Positions 21,740 to 35,236 of a stretch of 64,000 nt of DNA are shown in pieces. Each line of letters begins with the position of its first letter. The stretch's first letter is position 1. A program made the position numbers and the translations under genes. This DNA comes from Pantoea vagans (GTDB lineage Bacteria; Pseudomonadota; Gammaproteobacteria; Enterobacterales; Enterobacteriaceae), in the NCBI RefSeq assembly GCF_004792415.1, contig NZ_CP038853.1, positions 62,001-126,000 on the forward strand, written 5' to 3'. The notes under the pieces were generated by a model. That model ran no database searches and had not been told where the DNA came from. It worked only from the letters and a program-made list of their open reading frames with translations.

Positions 21740-22615
21740 ATGAAAAAGTTAACCGCACTGGCCATGATCCTCGGCGCAACGCTCAGTACCAGCGCCATGG
21801 CAAAAGATACTATCGCGCTGGTGGTTTCAACCCTGAACAACCCGTTCTTTGTTTCTCTGAAAGAGGGTGCTCAGAAAGAAGCGGACAAACTGGGCTATAA
21901 CCTGGTGGTGCTGGATTCACAGAACAACCCGGCAAAAGAGCTGGCGAACGTGCAGGATCTGACCGTTCGCGGCACCAAGCTGCTGCTGATCAACCCGACT
22001 GACTCTGATGCTGTGGGCAACGCCGTGAAGATGGCTAACCAGGCGAATATTCCTGTCATCACGCTGGACCGCGTTGCGGCACAGGGCACGGTGGTCAGCC
22101 ACGTCGCTTCCGATAACCGTTTCGGCGGTAAAATGGCCGGTGACTTCATCGCCAAAAAAGTCGGCGAAAATGCCAAAATTATTGAGCTGCAGGGCATTGC
22201 CGGAACTTCTGCTGCCCGCGAACGTGGCGAAGGCTTCAAACAGGCCGCTGATGCGCATAAATTCCAGATCCTCGCCAGCCAGCCTGCTGATTTTGACCGT
22301 ACTAAAGGTCTGAACGTCATGCAGAACCTGCTGCAGGCACACCCGGATGTTCAGGCGGTATTCGCTCAGAACGACGAAATGGCGCTGGGTGCACTGCGTG
22401 CGCTGCAGACCGCCGGAAAAACCGGTGTGATCGTGGTGGGTTTTGACGGCACTGCTGATGGCGTGAAAGCCGTGGAAGCTGGCAAACTGATTGCGACCGT
22501 GGCACAGATGCCAGAAAAAATTGGCATGATCGGCGTGGATACCGCTGATAAAGTGCTGAAGGGTGAAAAAGTGAAGGCGATCAATCCGGTCGACCTGAAG
22601 CTGGTCACTCAATAA
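21740..22615 (+). CDS. rbsB: Periplasmic D-ribose-binding protein
   Basis: RbsB captures ribose in the periplasm for the transporter and for Trg-mediated chemotaxis. The 291-residue precursor has a signal peptide ([21 protein letters not shown]). The Peripla_BP_4 fold shows [19 protein letters not shown] and [12 protein letters not shown], the conserved ligand-site segments. Upstream is AGGATAA. A stem-loop follows the gene. Confidence 0.97.
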   Translation: MKKLTALAMILGATLSTSAMAKDTIALVVSTLNNPFFVSLKEGAQKEADKLGYNLVVLDSQNNPAKELANVQDLTVRGTKLLLINPTDSDAVGNAVKMANQANIPVITLDRVAAQGTVVSHVASDNRFGGKMAGDFIAKKVGENAKIIELQGIAGTSAARERGEGFKQAADAHKFQILASQPADFDRTKGLNVMQNLLQAHPDVQAVFAQNDEMALGALRALQTAGKTGVIVVGFDGTADGVKAVEAGKLIATVAQMPEKIGMIGVDTADKVLKGEKVKAINPVDLKLVTQ

Positions 22616-22636
22616 CTCAAAGAAAAGCAGGGCACC

Positions 22637-22657
22637 GCGCCACCCTCCCGGTGGCGC
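22637..22657 (+). other. Stem-loop between rbsB and rbsK
   Basis: GCGCCACC (22637-22644) pairs with GGTGGCGC (22650-22657) around a 5-nt loop. There is no U-run, so transcription should continue. Such hairpins protect the 3' end of abundant binding-protein mRNA; that role here is inference. Confidence 0.55.
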
Positions 22658-22677
22658 ACTTATTCCGGACTCCCCTA

Positions 22678-23607
22678 ATGAGCAAAAACGCAAAACTGGC
22701 CGTTCTTGGCAGCATTAATGCTGACCACATCCTTAATCTGGCGCACTTCCCTCGTCCCGGTGAAACGGTGATCGGGCAGAATTATCAGGTTGCGTTTGGC
22801 GGTAAAGGCGCGAATCAGGCGGTCGCCGCGGGTCGTGCGGGTGCCGATATCGCCTTTATTGGCTGTGTGGGCGCTGACGACATTGGCGAACGTATTCGTG
22901 AGCAGCTCGCACAGGACAATATTGATACCACGCCTGTAGAGGTGGTTGAGGGCGAGTCGACCGGAGTGGCGATGATCTTCGTCAACGGTGACGGTGAGAA
23001 CAATATTGGTATCTACTCCGGGGCAAACGCGGCGCTAACGCCCGATTGCGTGGCGCGTCATCAGCAGGTTATTGCCAGTGCCGATGCACTCTTAATGCAG
23101 CTGGAATCGCCGCTGGAGAGCGTGCTGGCCGCCGCGACATTTGCCCGGCAGCATCAGACGCAGGTTATTCTCAATCCGGCACCCGCTACCCCTCTCTCCG
23201 ATGAGCTGCTGGCGCTGATTGATATTATTACCCCGAATGAGACCGAAGCAGAGAGTCTGACCGGTATTGCGGTTAACAATGATGAAGATGCGGCCCGCGC
23301 GGCGGCGGCACTGCATGCGAAAGGCATCGGCACGGTACTGATTACGCTGGGTCGCCGCGGTGTCTGGCTGAGCGAGCAGGGAGACGGTCAGCGTATTGCA
23401 GGCTTCAGCGTTAAAGCTATTGATACCATTGCGGCGGGCGACACCTTTAACGGTGCCTTTATTACCGCACGACTGGAGCAGAAGCCGATGTATGACGCGG
23501 TGCGATTTGCCCATGCCGCCGCTGCGATTGCCGTTACCCGTTCAGGTGCACAGCCCTCCGTGCCGTGGCGCGCGGAGATCGATGAATTTTTGCAGCAGCA
23601 GGGTTAA
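22678..23607 (+). CDS. rbsK: Ribokinase
   Basis: RbsK phosphorylates ribose to ribose-5-phosphate with ATP, feeding the pentose phosphate pathway. The PfkB-family signatures are [19 protein letters not shown] and, near the C-terminus, [15 protein letters not shown] with the catalytic Asp. I chose the ATG at 22678-22680 (309 residues, the E. coli length). The alternative GTG at 22651 lies in the stem of the preceding hairpin. The ribosome binding site is weak. Confidence 0.95.
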   Translation: MSKNAKLAVLGSINADHILNLAHFPRPGETVIGQNYQVAFGGKGANQAVAAGRAGADIAFIGCVGADDIGERIREQLAQDNIDTTPVEVVEGESTGVAMIFVNGDGENNIGIYSGANAALTPDCVARHQQVIASADALLMQLESPLESVLAAATFARQHQTQVILNPAPATPLSDELLALIDIITPNETEAESLTGIAVNNDEDAARAAAALHAKGIGTVLITLGRRGVWLSEQGDGQRIAGFSVKAIDTIAAGDTFNGAFITARLEQKPMYDAVRFAHAAAAIAVTRSGAQPSVPWRAEIDEFLQQQG

Positions 23608-23611
23608 GCGA

Positions 23612-24604
23612 TTGAGTACCATGAAAGATGTCGCTCGCCTCGCGGGCGTCTCTACCTCCACTGTCTCGCACGTCATTAATAACAATCGCTTTGTCAGTGA
23701 AGGCGTGCGGGAAAAAGTTGAGCAGGCTATACGTCATCTTAACTATGCTCCTTCTGCACTGGCCCGCAGTCTGAAAATCAATCAGACGCACACTATCGGT
23801 ATGCTGCTGACTACCAGCAGTAACCCTTTTTATGCCGAAGTGGTGCGGGGCGTGGAGGAGAGCTGCTATCAGCGTGGCTACAGCCTGATTCTCTGTAATA
23901 CGGCGGGAGATGAGGAGCGGATGAACCGCAGCCTGGAAACGCTGATGCAGAAGCGTGTCGATGGTTTACTGATCATGTGCACTGAAAGTCACCTGCCGTC
24001 GGCAGACATCCTGAATCGTTATCCCTCTATACCTGCGGTGATGATGGACTGGGCACCGTTTGAAGGTCGCGGTGACATCATTCAGGATAACGCGTTGCTG
24101 GGCGGCGAGCTGGCCACTCAGCATCTTATCGACAGCGGCTATACCCGCATCGCCTGTATCGCCGGTCCCCAGGATAAAACCCCGGCCCGTATGCGCCTGG
24201 AAGGTTATCGCAACGCCATGACTAAGAGTGGCCTGGAGATTTTGCCTGGCTATATCGTGAATGGTGACTTTGAATTTCAGGGTGGCTACAACGGGATGGT
24301 CGAGTTGCTGGCGCTGGAAACGCTGCCTGAAGCGATATTTACCAGTAACGATGCGATGGCAGTGGGTGTTTATCACGCCCTCTATCAGGCCGGGATGCGG
24401 GTTCCGCAGCAGATGGCAGTCATGGGATATGACGATATTGAACTGGCGCGCTATCTCACTCCGCCACTGAGTACGATTCACCAGCCCAAAGATGCGCTGG
24501 GCGAACTGGCGATAGATACCTTAATTCATCGTCTCAGCGATCCCGACGCCAGCCAGCAAACGCTGGTGCTGACGCCGGAGCTGGTGGTACGTGGCTCAGT
24601 TTAG
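23612..24604 (+). CDS. rbsR: Ribose operon repressor RbsR
   Basis: RbsR is a LacI-family repressor released from rbs operators by ribose. The helix-turn-helix [21 protein letters not shown] is at the N-terminus, followed by a Peripla_BP-like sensor domain ([27 protein letters not shown]). A TTG at 23612-23614 lies 8 bp from AGGG and gives exactly 330 residues (L/M-S-T-M), equal to E. coli RbsR. The ATG at 23621 is too far from any ribosome binding site, so I prefer TTG. It lies 4 bp after rbsK. Confidence 0.93.
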   Translation: MSTMKDVARLAGVSTSTVSHVINNNRFVSEGVREKVEQAIRHLNYAPSALARSLKINQTHTIGMLLTTSSNPFYAEVVRGVEESCYQRGYSLILCNTAGDEERMNRSLETLMQKRVDGLLIMCTESHLPSADILNRYPSIPAVMMDWAPFEGRGDIIQDNALLGGELATQHLIDSGYTRIACIAGPQDKTPARMRLEGYRNAMTKSGLEILPGYIVNGDFEFQGGYNGMVELLALETLPEAIFTSNDAMAVGVYHALYQAGMRVPQQMAVMGYDDIELARYLTPPLSTIHQPKDALGELAIDTLIHRLSDPDASQQTLVLTPELVVRGSV

Positions 24605-26001
24605 CGCTTTTTCTTCCTGTCGCGATTCGTGATCAGATTACGTCCATCGCCGTTTTTCAGCAGCAGAAAAGTCAGCGCTGAAAGCACGGTAACGACACCC
24701 ATGGTCAGGAACGTGGCATGGAACTGTGAAATGGTGCTGGTTTCAAACTCCTGATAGAAGCGCAGTACCGCAGCACTGACGGCCACACCAAAACTGATCG
24801 CTAACTGCTGTGTCACGGCCAGTACGCTGTTACCCCCGCTGGCATTATCATCATCCAGGTCGGCCAGAGTAATGGTGTTCATGGCGGTGAACTGCGTAGA
24901 CATGGCCATACCGAGAACAAACAGCGGAAGCAACAGCACAAAGATGCTTTCAGCAGGCGACTGCAGAGAGAAGCTGGCGATCAGGATGCCAATAATAGCG
25001 GTGATGCCGACCAGCAGGCGGCGGTAGCCCAGCCAGCGCAGCAGTTGTGTCACCGTCGACTTCGCCAGTATTGAACCAATGGCGGTAGGCGCCATCATGC
25101 AGCCTGCAATAATAGCTGAATAGCCAAAGCCAACCTGCAACATGAGCGGCATCAAAAAGGGCACACAGCCTGTGCCGAGACGAGAAGCAATATTGCCGCC
25201 GATGCCGACTGAGAAGGTCCGGGTTTTAAACATCGGCAGGTTGATGAGGGGCGACGGGTGATTTCGGGCATGTACTATATAGAGAAGTAAAAGCACGATG
25301 CCGCTGAGTAATATCCCGCCGGCCAGCCAGGCGGAAACAATCCGCTCACCGAACAGCTCAATCCCAATCGAGATCATCACCAGTCCAGCCCCGAACAGTA
25401 TAAAGCCCAGAAAGTCGAAGCGGCGCTTTGGCGTGGTGAAGTCCGGCATATATTTGCGTGCGTAGATAATGCCGAGTATGCCTATCGGGATATTAATCAG
25501 GAAGATCCAGTGCCACGTCGCATAGGTTACCAGCACACCGCCCAGCATCGGGCCCAGTATCGGGCCAACTAATCCTGGCATGGTGACGAAATTGAGCACC
25601 GGCAGCAGTTCACTGCGCGGATAGGCGCGTAGCAGCGCCAGTCGTGCGACCGGCATCATCATTGCGCCACCCACGCCCTGTACGATTCGCGATATAACCA
25701 GCACCGAAAGCGTCGGTGAGAGCGCACAAGCCAGCGAGCCGAGGGTGAACAGCGAAACCGCAATGATAAATACCTTGCGCGTGCCGAAGCGATCGGCGAG
25801 CCAGCCGCTGACCGGAATCAGCATCGCGACAGTGAGGGTGTAACTGATGACGGCGGATTGCATGGCCAGGGGAGAACGGTCGAGGCTGGTGGCGATAGCG
25901 GGCAGGGCAGTATTCAGTATAGTGGCGTCGAGTGACTGCATGAAAAAGGCCATAGCCGCTATCCATGGCAAACCGGCCATGCTGCGCGAGGATTTTATCA
26001 T
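24601..26001 (-). CDS. hsrA: MFS drug-efflux-type transporter HsrA
   Basis: This is a DHA2-family major facilitator exporter with about 14 membrane segments in 466 residues. The first segment holds [19 protein letters not shown] (DHA motif C-like), then [13 protein letters not shown] (motif A) and [17 protein letters not shown]. Closeness to rbsR, as in E. coli, points to HsrA (YieO) rather than MdtD, though sequence alone does not exclude an MdtD-like role. Its stop codon overlaps that of rbsR in the convergent arrangement. Confidence 0.85.
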   Translation of the reverse strand: MIKSSRSMAGLPWIAAMAFFMQSLDATILNTALPAIATSLDRSPLAMQSAVISYTLTVAMLIPVSGWLADRFGTRKVFIIAVSLFTLGSLACALSPTLSVLVISRIVQGVGGAMMMPVARLALLRAYPRSELLPVLNFVTMPGLVGPILGPMLGGVLVTYATWHWIFLINIPIGILGIIYARKYMPDFTTPKRRFDFLGFILFGAGLVMISIGIELFGERIVSAWLAGGILLSGIVLLLLYIVHARNHPSPLINLPMFKTRTFSVGIGGNIASRLGTGCVPFLMPLMLQVGFGYSAIIAGCMMAPTAIGSILAKSTVTQLLRWLGYRRLLVGITAIIGILIASFSLQSPAESIFVLLLPLFVLGMAMSTQFTAMNTITLADLDDDNASGGNSVLAVTQQLAISFGVAVSAAVLRFYQEFETSTISQFHATFLTMGVVTVLSALTFLLLKNGDGRNLITNRDRKKKR

Positions 26002-26183
26002 TGAGTGTCCTTCCTGGGGTTATCCTGCGAGAAGAAGCAAAATAATAGCACCCGTAACCTGCAACGGCAGGTCTCTTTACAACGTTTGATCGCTGTTTTT
26101 GTGCGTTATTCGGCCATGAAACGTCTCTTTTTAAGCCGTTCGTTTAAAAAAGATGCGCTCAGTAAATTAATTCGAAGAAACAC

Positions 26184-26211
26184 TTGTCAGCCTGAGGAAA
26201 CTCCCTATAAT
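26184..26211 (+). promoter_or_regulatory. rRNA operon promoter P1
   Basis: TTGTCA (26184-26189) and a perfect TATAAT (26206-26211), spaced 16 bp, are followed by the GC-rich GCGCC discriminator typical of stringently controlled rrn P1. The 26100-26180 stretch is AT-rich, as expected for UP and Fis sites. Confidence 0.92.
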
Positions 26212-26302
26212 GCGCCTCCATCGACACGGAACACCGGCAACGGGAAACGGGTTGAGAGGCACGGGAGACTGCGCCGCCGGAGAAAAACTTCTGAGAAAGA
26301 GG

Positions 26303-26330
26303 TTGACTCTGCAGGAGGAAAGCGTAATAT
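26303..26330 (+). promoter_or_regulatory. rRNA operon promoter P2
   Basis: TTGACT (26303-26308) and TAATAT (26325-26330), spaced 16 bp, lie about 119 bp downstream of P1, the usual rrn P1-P2 distance. Confidence 0.8.
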
Positions 26331-26369
26331 ACGCCACCTCGCGACAGGACGCTAACGCACTGTTCGCAC

Positions 26370-26381
26370 TGCTCTTTAACA
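26370..26381 (+). promoter_or_regulatory. Leader boxA antitermination site
   Basis: TGCTCTTTAACA is the canonical boxA bound by NusB/NusE for rRNA antitermination. The remaining leader to 26534 contains the sequence that pairs across the 16S 3' end for RNase III processing. Confidence 0.9.
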
Positions 26382-26534
26382 ATTTATCAGACAATCTGTG
26401 TGGGCACTCGCAGGATTGATATCAGCGTCTCCGGACGTAAAAAAATATCAAGTCTCACGAGTGAACACATAATGAAATTCATTATGACGTTTTACAGATG
26501 AGCACCGCTTAACTTGTTTAAGCAAATCAAACTT

Positions 26535-28073
<1,539 letters not shown>

Positions 28074-28162
28074 CCTGAAGATACCTTCCGGCGCAGTGCT
28101 CACACAGATTGTCTGATAAAAAAGTAATGAGCAGGACGGCTGCGAAGTCGTGACACTATCGT

Positions 28163-28237
28163 GTCCCCTTCGTCTAGCGGTTAGGACTCCGCCCTTTCAC
28201 GGCGGCAACAGGGGTTCGAATCCCCTAGGGGACGCCA
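28163..28237 (+). tRNA. tRNA-Glu (anticodon TTC)
   Basis: A 75-nt cloverleaf starting GTCCCCTTCGTCTAGCGG and ending in an encoded CCA. The anticodon TTC is at 28196-28198 and the T-loop GGTTCGAATCC is intact. It is the single spacer tRNA of this operon, as in E. coli rrnB, rrnC, rrnE and rrnG. Confidence 0.98.
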
Positions 28238-28325
28238 CCTGCTTGGTGACAGGTGAAAGGTGTCTCCATACAGTATCTCAAAACCGTTCTGGTTGCGTAA
28301 GCAGCCGGGCCGCGTTTGAGATATT

Positions 28326-28337
28326 TGCTCTTTAACA
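28326..28337 (+). promoter_or_regulatory. Spacer boxA before 23S rRNA
   Basis: A second TGCTCTTTAACA boxA re-arms the antitermination complex ahead of 23S. It equals the leader boxA base for base. Confidence 0.88.
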
Positions 28338-28467
28338 ATCCGGAACAAGCTGAAAATTGAAACGACGTGTCGTTTTCATTCTCCGTAATAAGAATGAAAA
28401 ACGCGACATGTTCGAGTCTCTCAAATGCTTGCAGCTCGCAGCGTTGTAAAACGCCTGTGGGTTGTGA

Positions 28468-31376
<2,909 letters not shown>

Positions 31377-31447
31377 ACAACGCCAGAGGCGTTTTTGAGA
31401 GACACGATTTTCAGCTTATTCCGGATAAAATTAGCGGAAACGAAAGA

Positions 31448-31548
31448 TTTTGCGGCGTGACAGGGCGCAGAGCGAAGACATCAGCGGGAGCATACTGAGG
31501 TATGTGACCGGTGTGGCTGAGCGATGGCAACACGGTCATGGCGTAAAA
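31448..31548. repeat. ERIC-like element in the 23S-5S spacer
   Basis: The spacer is about 195 bp, against about 90 bp in E. coli. The extra part has the ERIC core GGGAGCATAC..GGTATGTGACCGG followed by GAGCGATGGCAAC. The ends TTTTGCGGCGTGAC (31448-31461) and TCATGGCGTAAAA (31536-31548) form an imperfect inverted repeat, as in ERIC/IRU elements. It would be transcribed into the pre-rRNA. Confidence 0.6.
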
Positions 31549-31571
31549 GGTTCGTTTCGTGCACCAAGATT

Positions 31572-31691
31572 TGCCTGGCGGCTGTAGCGCGGTGGTCCCA
31601 CCTGACCCCATGCCGAACTCAGAAGTGAAACGCCGTAGCGCCGATGGTAGTGTGGGGCCTCCCCATGCGAGAGTAGGGAACTGCCAGGCAT
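31572..31691 (+). rRNA. rrf: 5S ribosomal RNA
   Basis: A 120-nt match to enterobacterial 5S rRNA, starting TGCCTGGCGGC and ending CTGCCAGGCAT, which pair as helix I. Only scattered differences from E. coli are visible. Confidence 0.98.
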
Positions 31692-31705
31692 TAAATAAGT
31701 GAAGA

Positions 31706-31734
31706 AGCCCCGCACGAAAGTGCGGGGCTTTTTT
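31706..31734 (+). terminator. rRNA operon terminator
   Basis: AGCCCCGCAC (31706-31715) pairs with GTGCGGGGCT (31720-31729) around GAAA, followed by a T-run to 31734. It is a strong intrinsic terminator 15 bp after 5S. Confidence 0.95.
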
Positions 31735-31773
31735 ACGTCTGCAGATCGTGAAAAACACGAAAACTTCCCCGTT

Positions 31774-32280
31774 TCAGCGCTTTTTCAGCCAGTCTGCAAT
31801 GAAATCTGCCACGCTATCAGGACGATTTATATCCAGAACCGGCACATTCAGCGCTAATTTCTGATCGCTGGCGACAGCGATCACCTGCTCATCAAGCAGT
31901 TCCTCGATGCCACCTTTGATCCCGGCACGCCAGAGAACAATCTTAGGCACCGATTCCTCTTTAAAGCCCTCAACCAGCACTATCTCCAGCACAGAGTGAT
32001 CCATACGGCTGAGCAGATAAGGCAGATCAATCGACTGCTTTTCCGGTGTCTCACACATCAATGCCCACCGCTCAGAACTGGCAACCATTACCTGACTGGC
32101 GCCCGCTTTTCTGAGCAAATAGCTATCTTTGCCTGGCGTATCTACATCCATCTCATGATGCGTGTGCTTAATCAGCCCGGCGCGGATCCCTTTACTAAGA
32201 AGAATTGGTATCACCTGCTGTAATAGCGTGGTTTTGCCGGTACCACTCCAGCCAACAATCGCGAGTAAGGGTAATGACAT
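31774..32280 (-). CDS. mobB: Molybdopterin-guanine dinucleotide biosynthesis adapter MobB
   Basis: MobB is a GTP-binding accessory protein that assists MobA in making the MGD cofactor; it is not essential in E. coli. The P-loop is GWSGTGKTT near residue 10, followed by LIKHTHHEMDVDTPGKDS and ILVEGFKEE. I chose the ATG at 32278-32280 (168 residues), 5 bp from AGAGG; an ATG five codons upstream lies inside the end of mobA. It is translationally linked with mobA. Confidence 0.93.
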   Translation of the reverse strand: MSLPLLAIVGWSGTGKTTLLQQVIPILLSKGIRAGLIKHTHHEMDVDTPGKDSYLLRKAGASQVMVASSERWALMCETPEKQSIDLPYLLSRMDHSVLEIVLVEGFKEESVPKIVLWRAGIKGGIEELLDEQVIAVASDQKLALNVPVLDINRPDSVADFIADWLKKR

Positions 32281-32281
32281 A

Positions 32282-32848
32282 TCAGCCTCTTTCATTCAGG
32301 TCATCAGGCGTATTGATATTGCGGAAGGCAGATTCATCATCATCCAGATGAACAGCATGGCCGCCGTGGTCGCGCAGGAAATGCATCAGACGTCGTTCGC
32401 CGGCGTGAAGATAGGCATGAAGAGGCGCTGCCATCTTCCGATGAATCAGCGCCAGCGTGGGGTGGTCGCGTGATTGTGAGCGGACCCAGACTGCAGGGGC
32501 GTCTCCACGTTGTTCAGCCAGTTTTTCAACGAAGTTAAGAGGAACTGCAGGCGTATCACAGGAGCAAAAGGCAGCCCATTCACCGTCGATGGCCACTAAT
32601 GCACTGTAGATACCAGCCAGCGGACCCGGATAGCCATCAAAAACATCCTGCACAACCCGACACTCGCTTAACTGATAGCGATCAATATTACGATTGGCAT
32701 TAATCATGACAATGTCGACTTGTGGCCTGAGCCGTTCAAGGACATGCTGATAAAGCGGCCTGCCATCCAGTTGCACTAATCCTTTATCCTGACCACCCAT
32801 ACGGCGGCCCTGACCACCGGCCAGAATGATGCCGGTCAATATTGTCAT
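32282..32848 (-). CDS. mobA: Molybdenum cofactor guanylyltransferase MobA
   Basis: MobA joins GMP from GTP to molybdopterin to form the MGD cofactor of DMSO reductase-family enzymes. The nucleotidyltransferase signature LAGGQGRRMGGQDKGLV lies at residues 9-25, with CDTPAVP for metal binding and RDHPTLAL later. The ATG at 32846-32848 has GAGGG 7 bp upstream, giving 188 residues, close to the E. coli length. It is divergent from yihD. Confidence 0.94.
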   Translation of the reverse strand: MTILTGIILAGGQGRRMGGQDKGLVQLDGRPLYQHVLERLRPQVDIVMINANRNIDRYQLSECRVVQDVFDGYPGPLAGIYSALVAIDGEWAAFCSCDTPAVPLNFVEKLAEQRGDAPAVWVRSQSRDHPTLALIHRKMAAPLHAYLHAGERRLMHFLRDHGGHAVHLDDDESAFRNINTPDDLNERG

Positions 32849-32895
32849 GGCTTTGCCCTCGCTGATGACGCACTGTGAATAACGGAGAAACCTCA

Positions 32896-33171
32896 ATGAA
32901 ATGCCATCGTTTAAACGAGTTGATCGAACTGCTGCAACCCGCCTGGCAAAAAGAGCCTGACCTGAATCTGGTCACATTTTTGCAGAAACTGGCGCAGGAA
33001 TCTGGTTTCAGTGGCCCGTTAAGTGAATTAACCGACGATGTATTAATTTACCATCTCAAAATGCGTGACTCGGCCAGCGATGATGCGATCCCAGGCCTGA
33101 AAAAAGACTATGAAGTTGATTTCAAAACCGCACTGCTCCGCGCACGGGGTGTCATTAAACAGGACGAGTAG
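32896..33171 (+). CDS. yihD: Conserved DUF1040 protein YihD
   Basis: A 91-residue cytoplasmic protein of unknown function, closely resembling E. coli YihD ([22 protein letters not shown] at the start and [14 protein letters not shown] at the end). The ATG at 32896 follows GGAG; the longer frame upstream is not conserved. It sits between mobA and srkA as in E. coli. I see no catalytic motif or membrane segment. Confidence 0.92.
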   Translation: MKCHRLNELIELLQPAWQKEPDLNLVTFLQKLAQESGFSGPLSELTDDVLIYHLKMRDSASDDAIPGLKKDYEVDFKTALLRARGVIKQDE

Positions 33172-33216
33172 TGTTATCCTTGGCAGCTAAATGCAAGGGC
33201 AACTACAGGTAATATG

Positions 33217-34203
33217 ATGAGCGACGCTGCTTTCAACTTCCAGACATTGAATCCCGACGTATTGCTTGATGCGCTCTGGGATACAGGAATTCGCGTCGAA
33301 TCAGGTCTGACAGCCCTGAACAGCTATGAGAACCGGGTTTACCAATTCAGCGATGATGAAAAACGTCGCTATGTCGCGAAGTTTTATCGCCCACAGCGCT
33401 GGCGTGCTGAACAGATCGCTGAAGAGCATCAGTATGCGCTCGATCTGCTGGCTGATGAGGTGCCCATCGCGGCACCATTGCGGTTAAAGGGCGAGACACT
33501 GCACAGCCACGCTGGCTTCTTCTTTGCCGTATTTCCCAGTCTGGGCGGACGGCAATATGAGACAGACAATGAAGATCAGATGGAATGGGTAGGCCGCTTC
33601 CTGGGCCGCATTCATCAGACCGGGCGCAAAGCGCTGTTCAGCCATCGTCCTGCCATCGGTCTTGATGAGTATCTGCATGAACCCCGGCAGGCGCTGGAGC
33701 ACTCACAATTAGTGCCTGCTTCGCTTAAGACCGCGCTGCTACAGGCTATCGATAAGCTGGGTAACACCCTGCAGCAACAGTGGCATACCACGTGGCAGCC
33801 GCTACGATTACATGGCGACTGTCATCCGGGGAATATCCTGTGGCGCGATGGACCGCTATTTGTCGATCTGGATGATGCCCGTAATGGTCCGGCGGTACAG
33901 GATTTGTGGATGCTCATCAGCGGCGATCGACAGGAACAGCGTATACAGTGGGATATCCTGCTGGAGGCTTACAGTGAATTCAGTGACTTTGATATTAATG
34001 AATTGTCACTGATTGAACCTTTACGCGCTATGCGCATGGTTTATTATCTGGCCTGGGTTGTCCGACGCTGGCAGGATCCCGCTTTTCCGCGCGCTTTCCC
34101 CTGGATGACAGATGAAGATTTCTGGCGCAGGCAAATTTCACTCTTTACCGAGCAGGAGAAGCTGTTGCAGGAACCTCCTCTGCAGCTGACACCGCAATAT
34201 TAA
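33217..34203 (+). CDS. srkA: Stress response Ser/Thr kinase SrkA
   Basis: SrkA (YihE, RdoA) is an APH-fold protein kinase regulated by Cpx; in E. coli it counters MazEF-linked death under stress. The 328-residue product shows the kinase-like core: NSYENRVYQF, the catalytic LHGDCHPGNILW and the metal-binding FVDLDDARNGPA. The ATG at 33217 is used; another ATG lies one codon upstream. It is 26 bp from dsbA and likely co-transcribed with it. Confidence 0.94.
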   Translation: MSDAAFNFQTLNPDVLLDALWDTGIRVESGLTALNSYENRVYQFSDDEKRRYVAKFYRPQRWRAEQIAEEHQYALDLLADEVPIAAPLRLKGETLHSHAGFFFAVFPSLGGRQYETDNEDQMEWVGRFLGRIHQTGRKALFSHRPAIGLDEYLHEPRQALEHSQLVPASLKTALLQAIDKLGNTLQQQWHTTWQPLRLHGDCHPGNILWRDGPLFVDLDDARNGPAVQDLWMLISGDRQEQRIQWDILLEAYSEFSDFDINELSLIEPLRAMRMVYYLAWVVRRWQDPAFPRAFPWMTDEDFWRRQISLFTEQEKLLQEPPLQLTPQY

Positions 34204-34229
34204 CGACGTAGTCAGGAGAAGTTTTCACG

Positions 34230-34859
34230 ATGAAAAAAATTTGGTTTGCACTGATGGGTTTAGTGCTGGCATTCAGCGCGTCTGCTGCCCAGTTCACTGA
34301 AGGTAAACAATATGTGAGTCTGCCAAAACCTGTGGCCAGTGAACCTCAGGTGATGGAGTTCTTCTCCTTCTTCTGCCCGCACTGCTATCAGTTTGAACGT
34401 ATTTATCACGTTAATGACGCGGTGAAAAAGAATCTGCCTGCTGATACAAAGCTGGTGAAATACCACGTCGATTTCCTTGGTGGTGATCTGGGACCGGTTG
34501 TGACTCAGGCCTGGGCTGTCGCCATGGCGCTGGGCGTTGAAGATAAGGTGACTGCACCGATCTTTGATGGCATTCAGAAAACGCAGACCATTACCGATCC
34601 TGCCAGTCTGAAAGAGACTTTTGTTAAAGCGGCCGGTATCTCCGCTGCTGACTACGATGCTGCCTGGAACAGCTTTGCCGTAAAAGCGCTGGTTGCACAA
34701 CAGCAGAAAGCGGCTGCGGATGTTGATCTGCGCGGTGTGCCAGCGATGTTCGTAAATGGCAAATATATGGTGAACAACGGCGGCCTCGATACCAGCTCTA
34801 TGGACAATTTCGTTGCTGATTACGCGAACGTGGTTAAATTCCTCGTAAGCCAGAAGTAA
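34230..34859 (+). CDS. dsbA: Periplasmic thiol:disulfide oxidase DsbA
   Basis: DsbA introduces disulfide bonds into exported proteins and is re-oxidised by DsbB. The 209-residue precursor has a signal peptide ending near ASAA (about residue 19). The active site CPHC is at residues 49-52, and the cis-proline lies in [10 protein letters not shown]. The length and termini match E. coli. An intrinsic terminator follows. Confidence 0.97.
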   Translation: MKKIWFALMGLVLAFSASAAQFTEGKQYVSLPKPVASEPQVMEFFSFFCPHCYQFERIYHVNDAVKKNLPADTKLVKYHVDFLGGDLGPVVTQAWAVAMALGVEDKVTAPIFDGIQKTQTITDPASLKETFVKAAGISAADYDAAWNSFAVKALVAQQQKAAADVDLRGVPAMFVNGKYMVNNGGLDTSSMDNFVADYANVVKFLVSQK

Positions 34860-34880
34860 TCTGCCTTACCACCCCATCTG

Positions 34881-34904
34881 ACGCCAGCTCTGCTGGCGTT
34901 TTTT
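34881..34904 (+). terminator. dsbA terminator
   Basis: ACGCCAGC (34881-34888) pairs with GCTGGCGT (34892-34899) around a TCT loop, followed by a run of seven T residues. It ends the srkA-dsbA transcript. Confidence 0.9.
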
Positions 34905-35098
34905 TATGCCATTAAACAGAGACGTAAATTTTGTCCATCTCCAGGGCATAAATTTAATATCCACACAAGGGATCACGTAATTAAAAATGGCGATCGGGTC
35001 ACGGAAATTAAATAAGACACTGAAAATTATTGTTTTTATCAGTGGTTAAATCATTCAGGATCCTGAATAACAGCGCGATATAATTTTTACGCACAAAG

Positions 35099-35107
35099 TT
35101 ATCCACA
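35099..35107 (+). promoter_or_regulatory. Consensus DnaA box upstream of polA
   Basis: A perfect TTATCCACA lies 130 bp before the polA start. DnaA has been reported to stimulate polA in E. coli. The surrounding 34905-35236 spacer is AT-rich and otherwise holds only the presumed polA promoter and leader. Confidence 0.6.
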
Positions 35108-35236
35108 GAATGATCGTTGCGATCTTTCCTCCAGAACCGTTAAAAACGCGACATATCCTGCGCCTTAGTTCACCATTTCCGCCAGCTTGTGGCATCCTTA
35201 TAGACCAACCCATAGCAACGAAGACAACACAGACTT

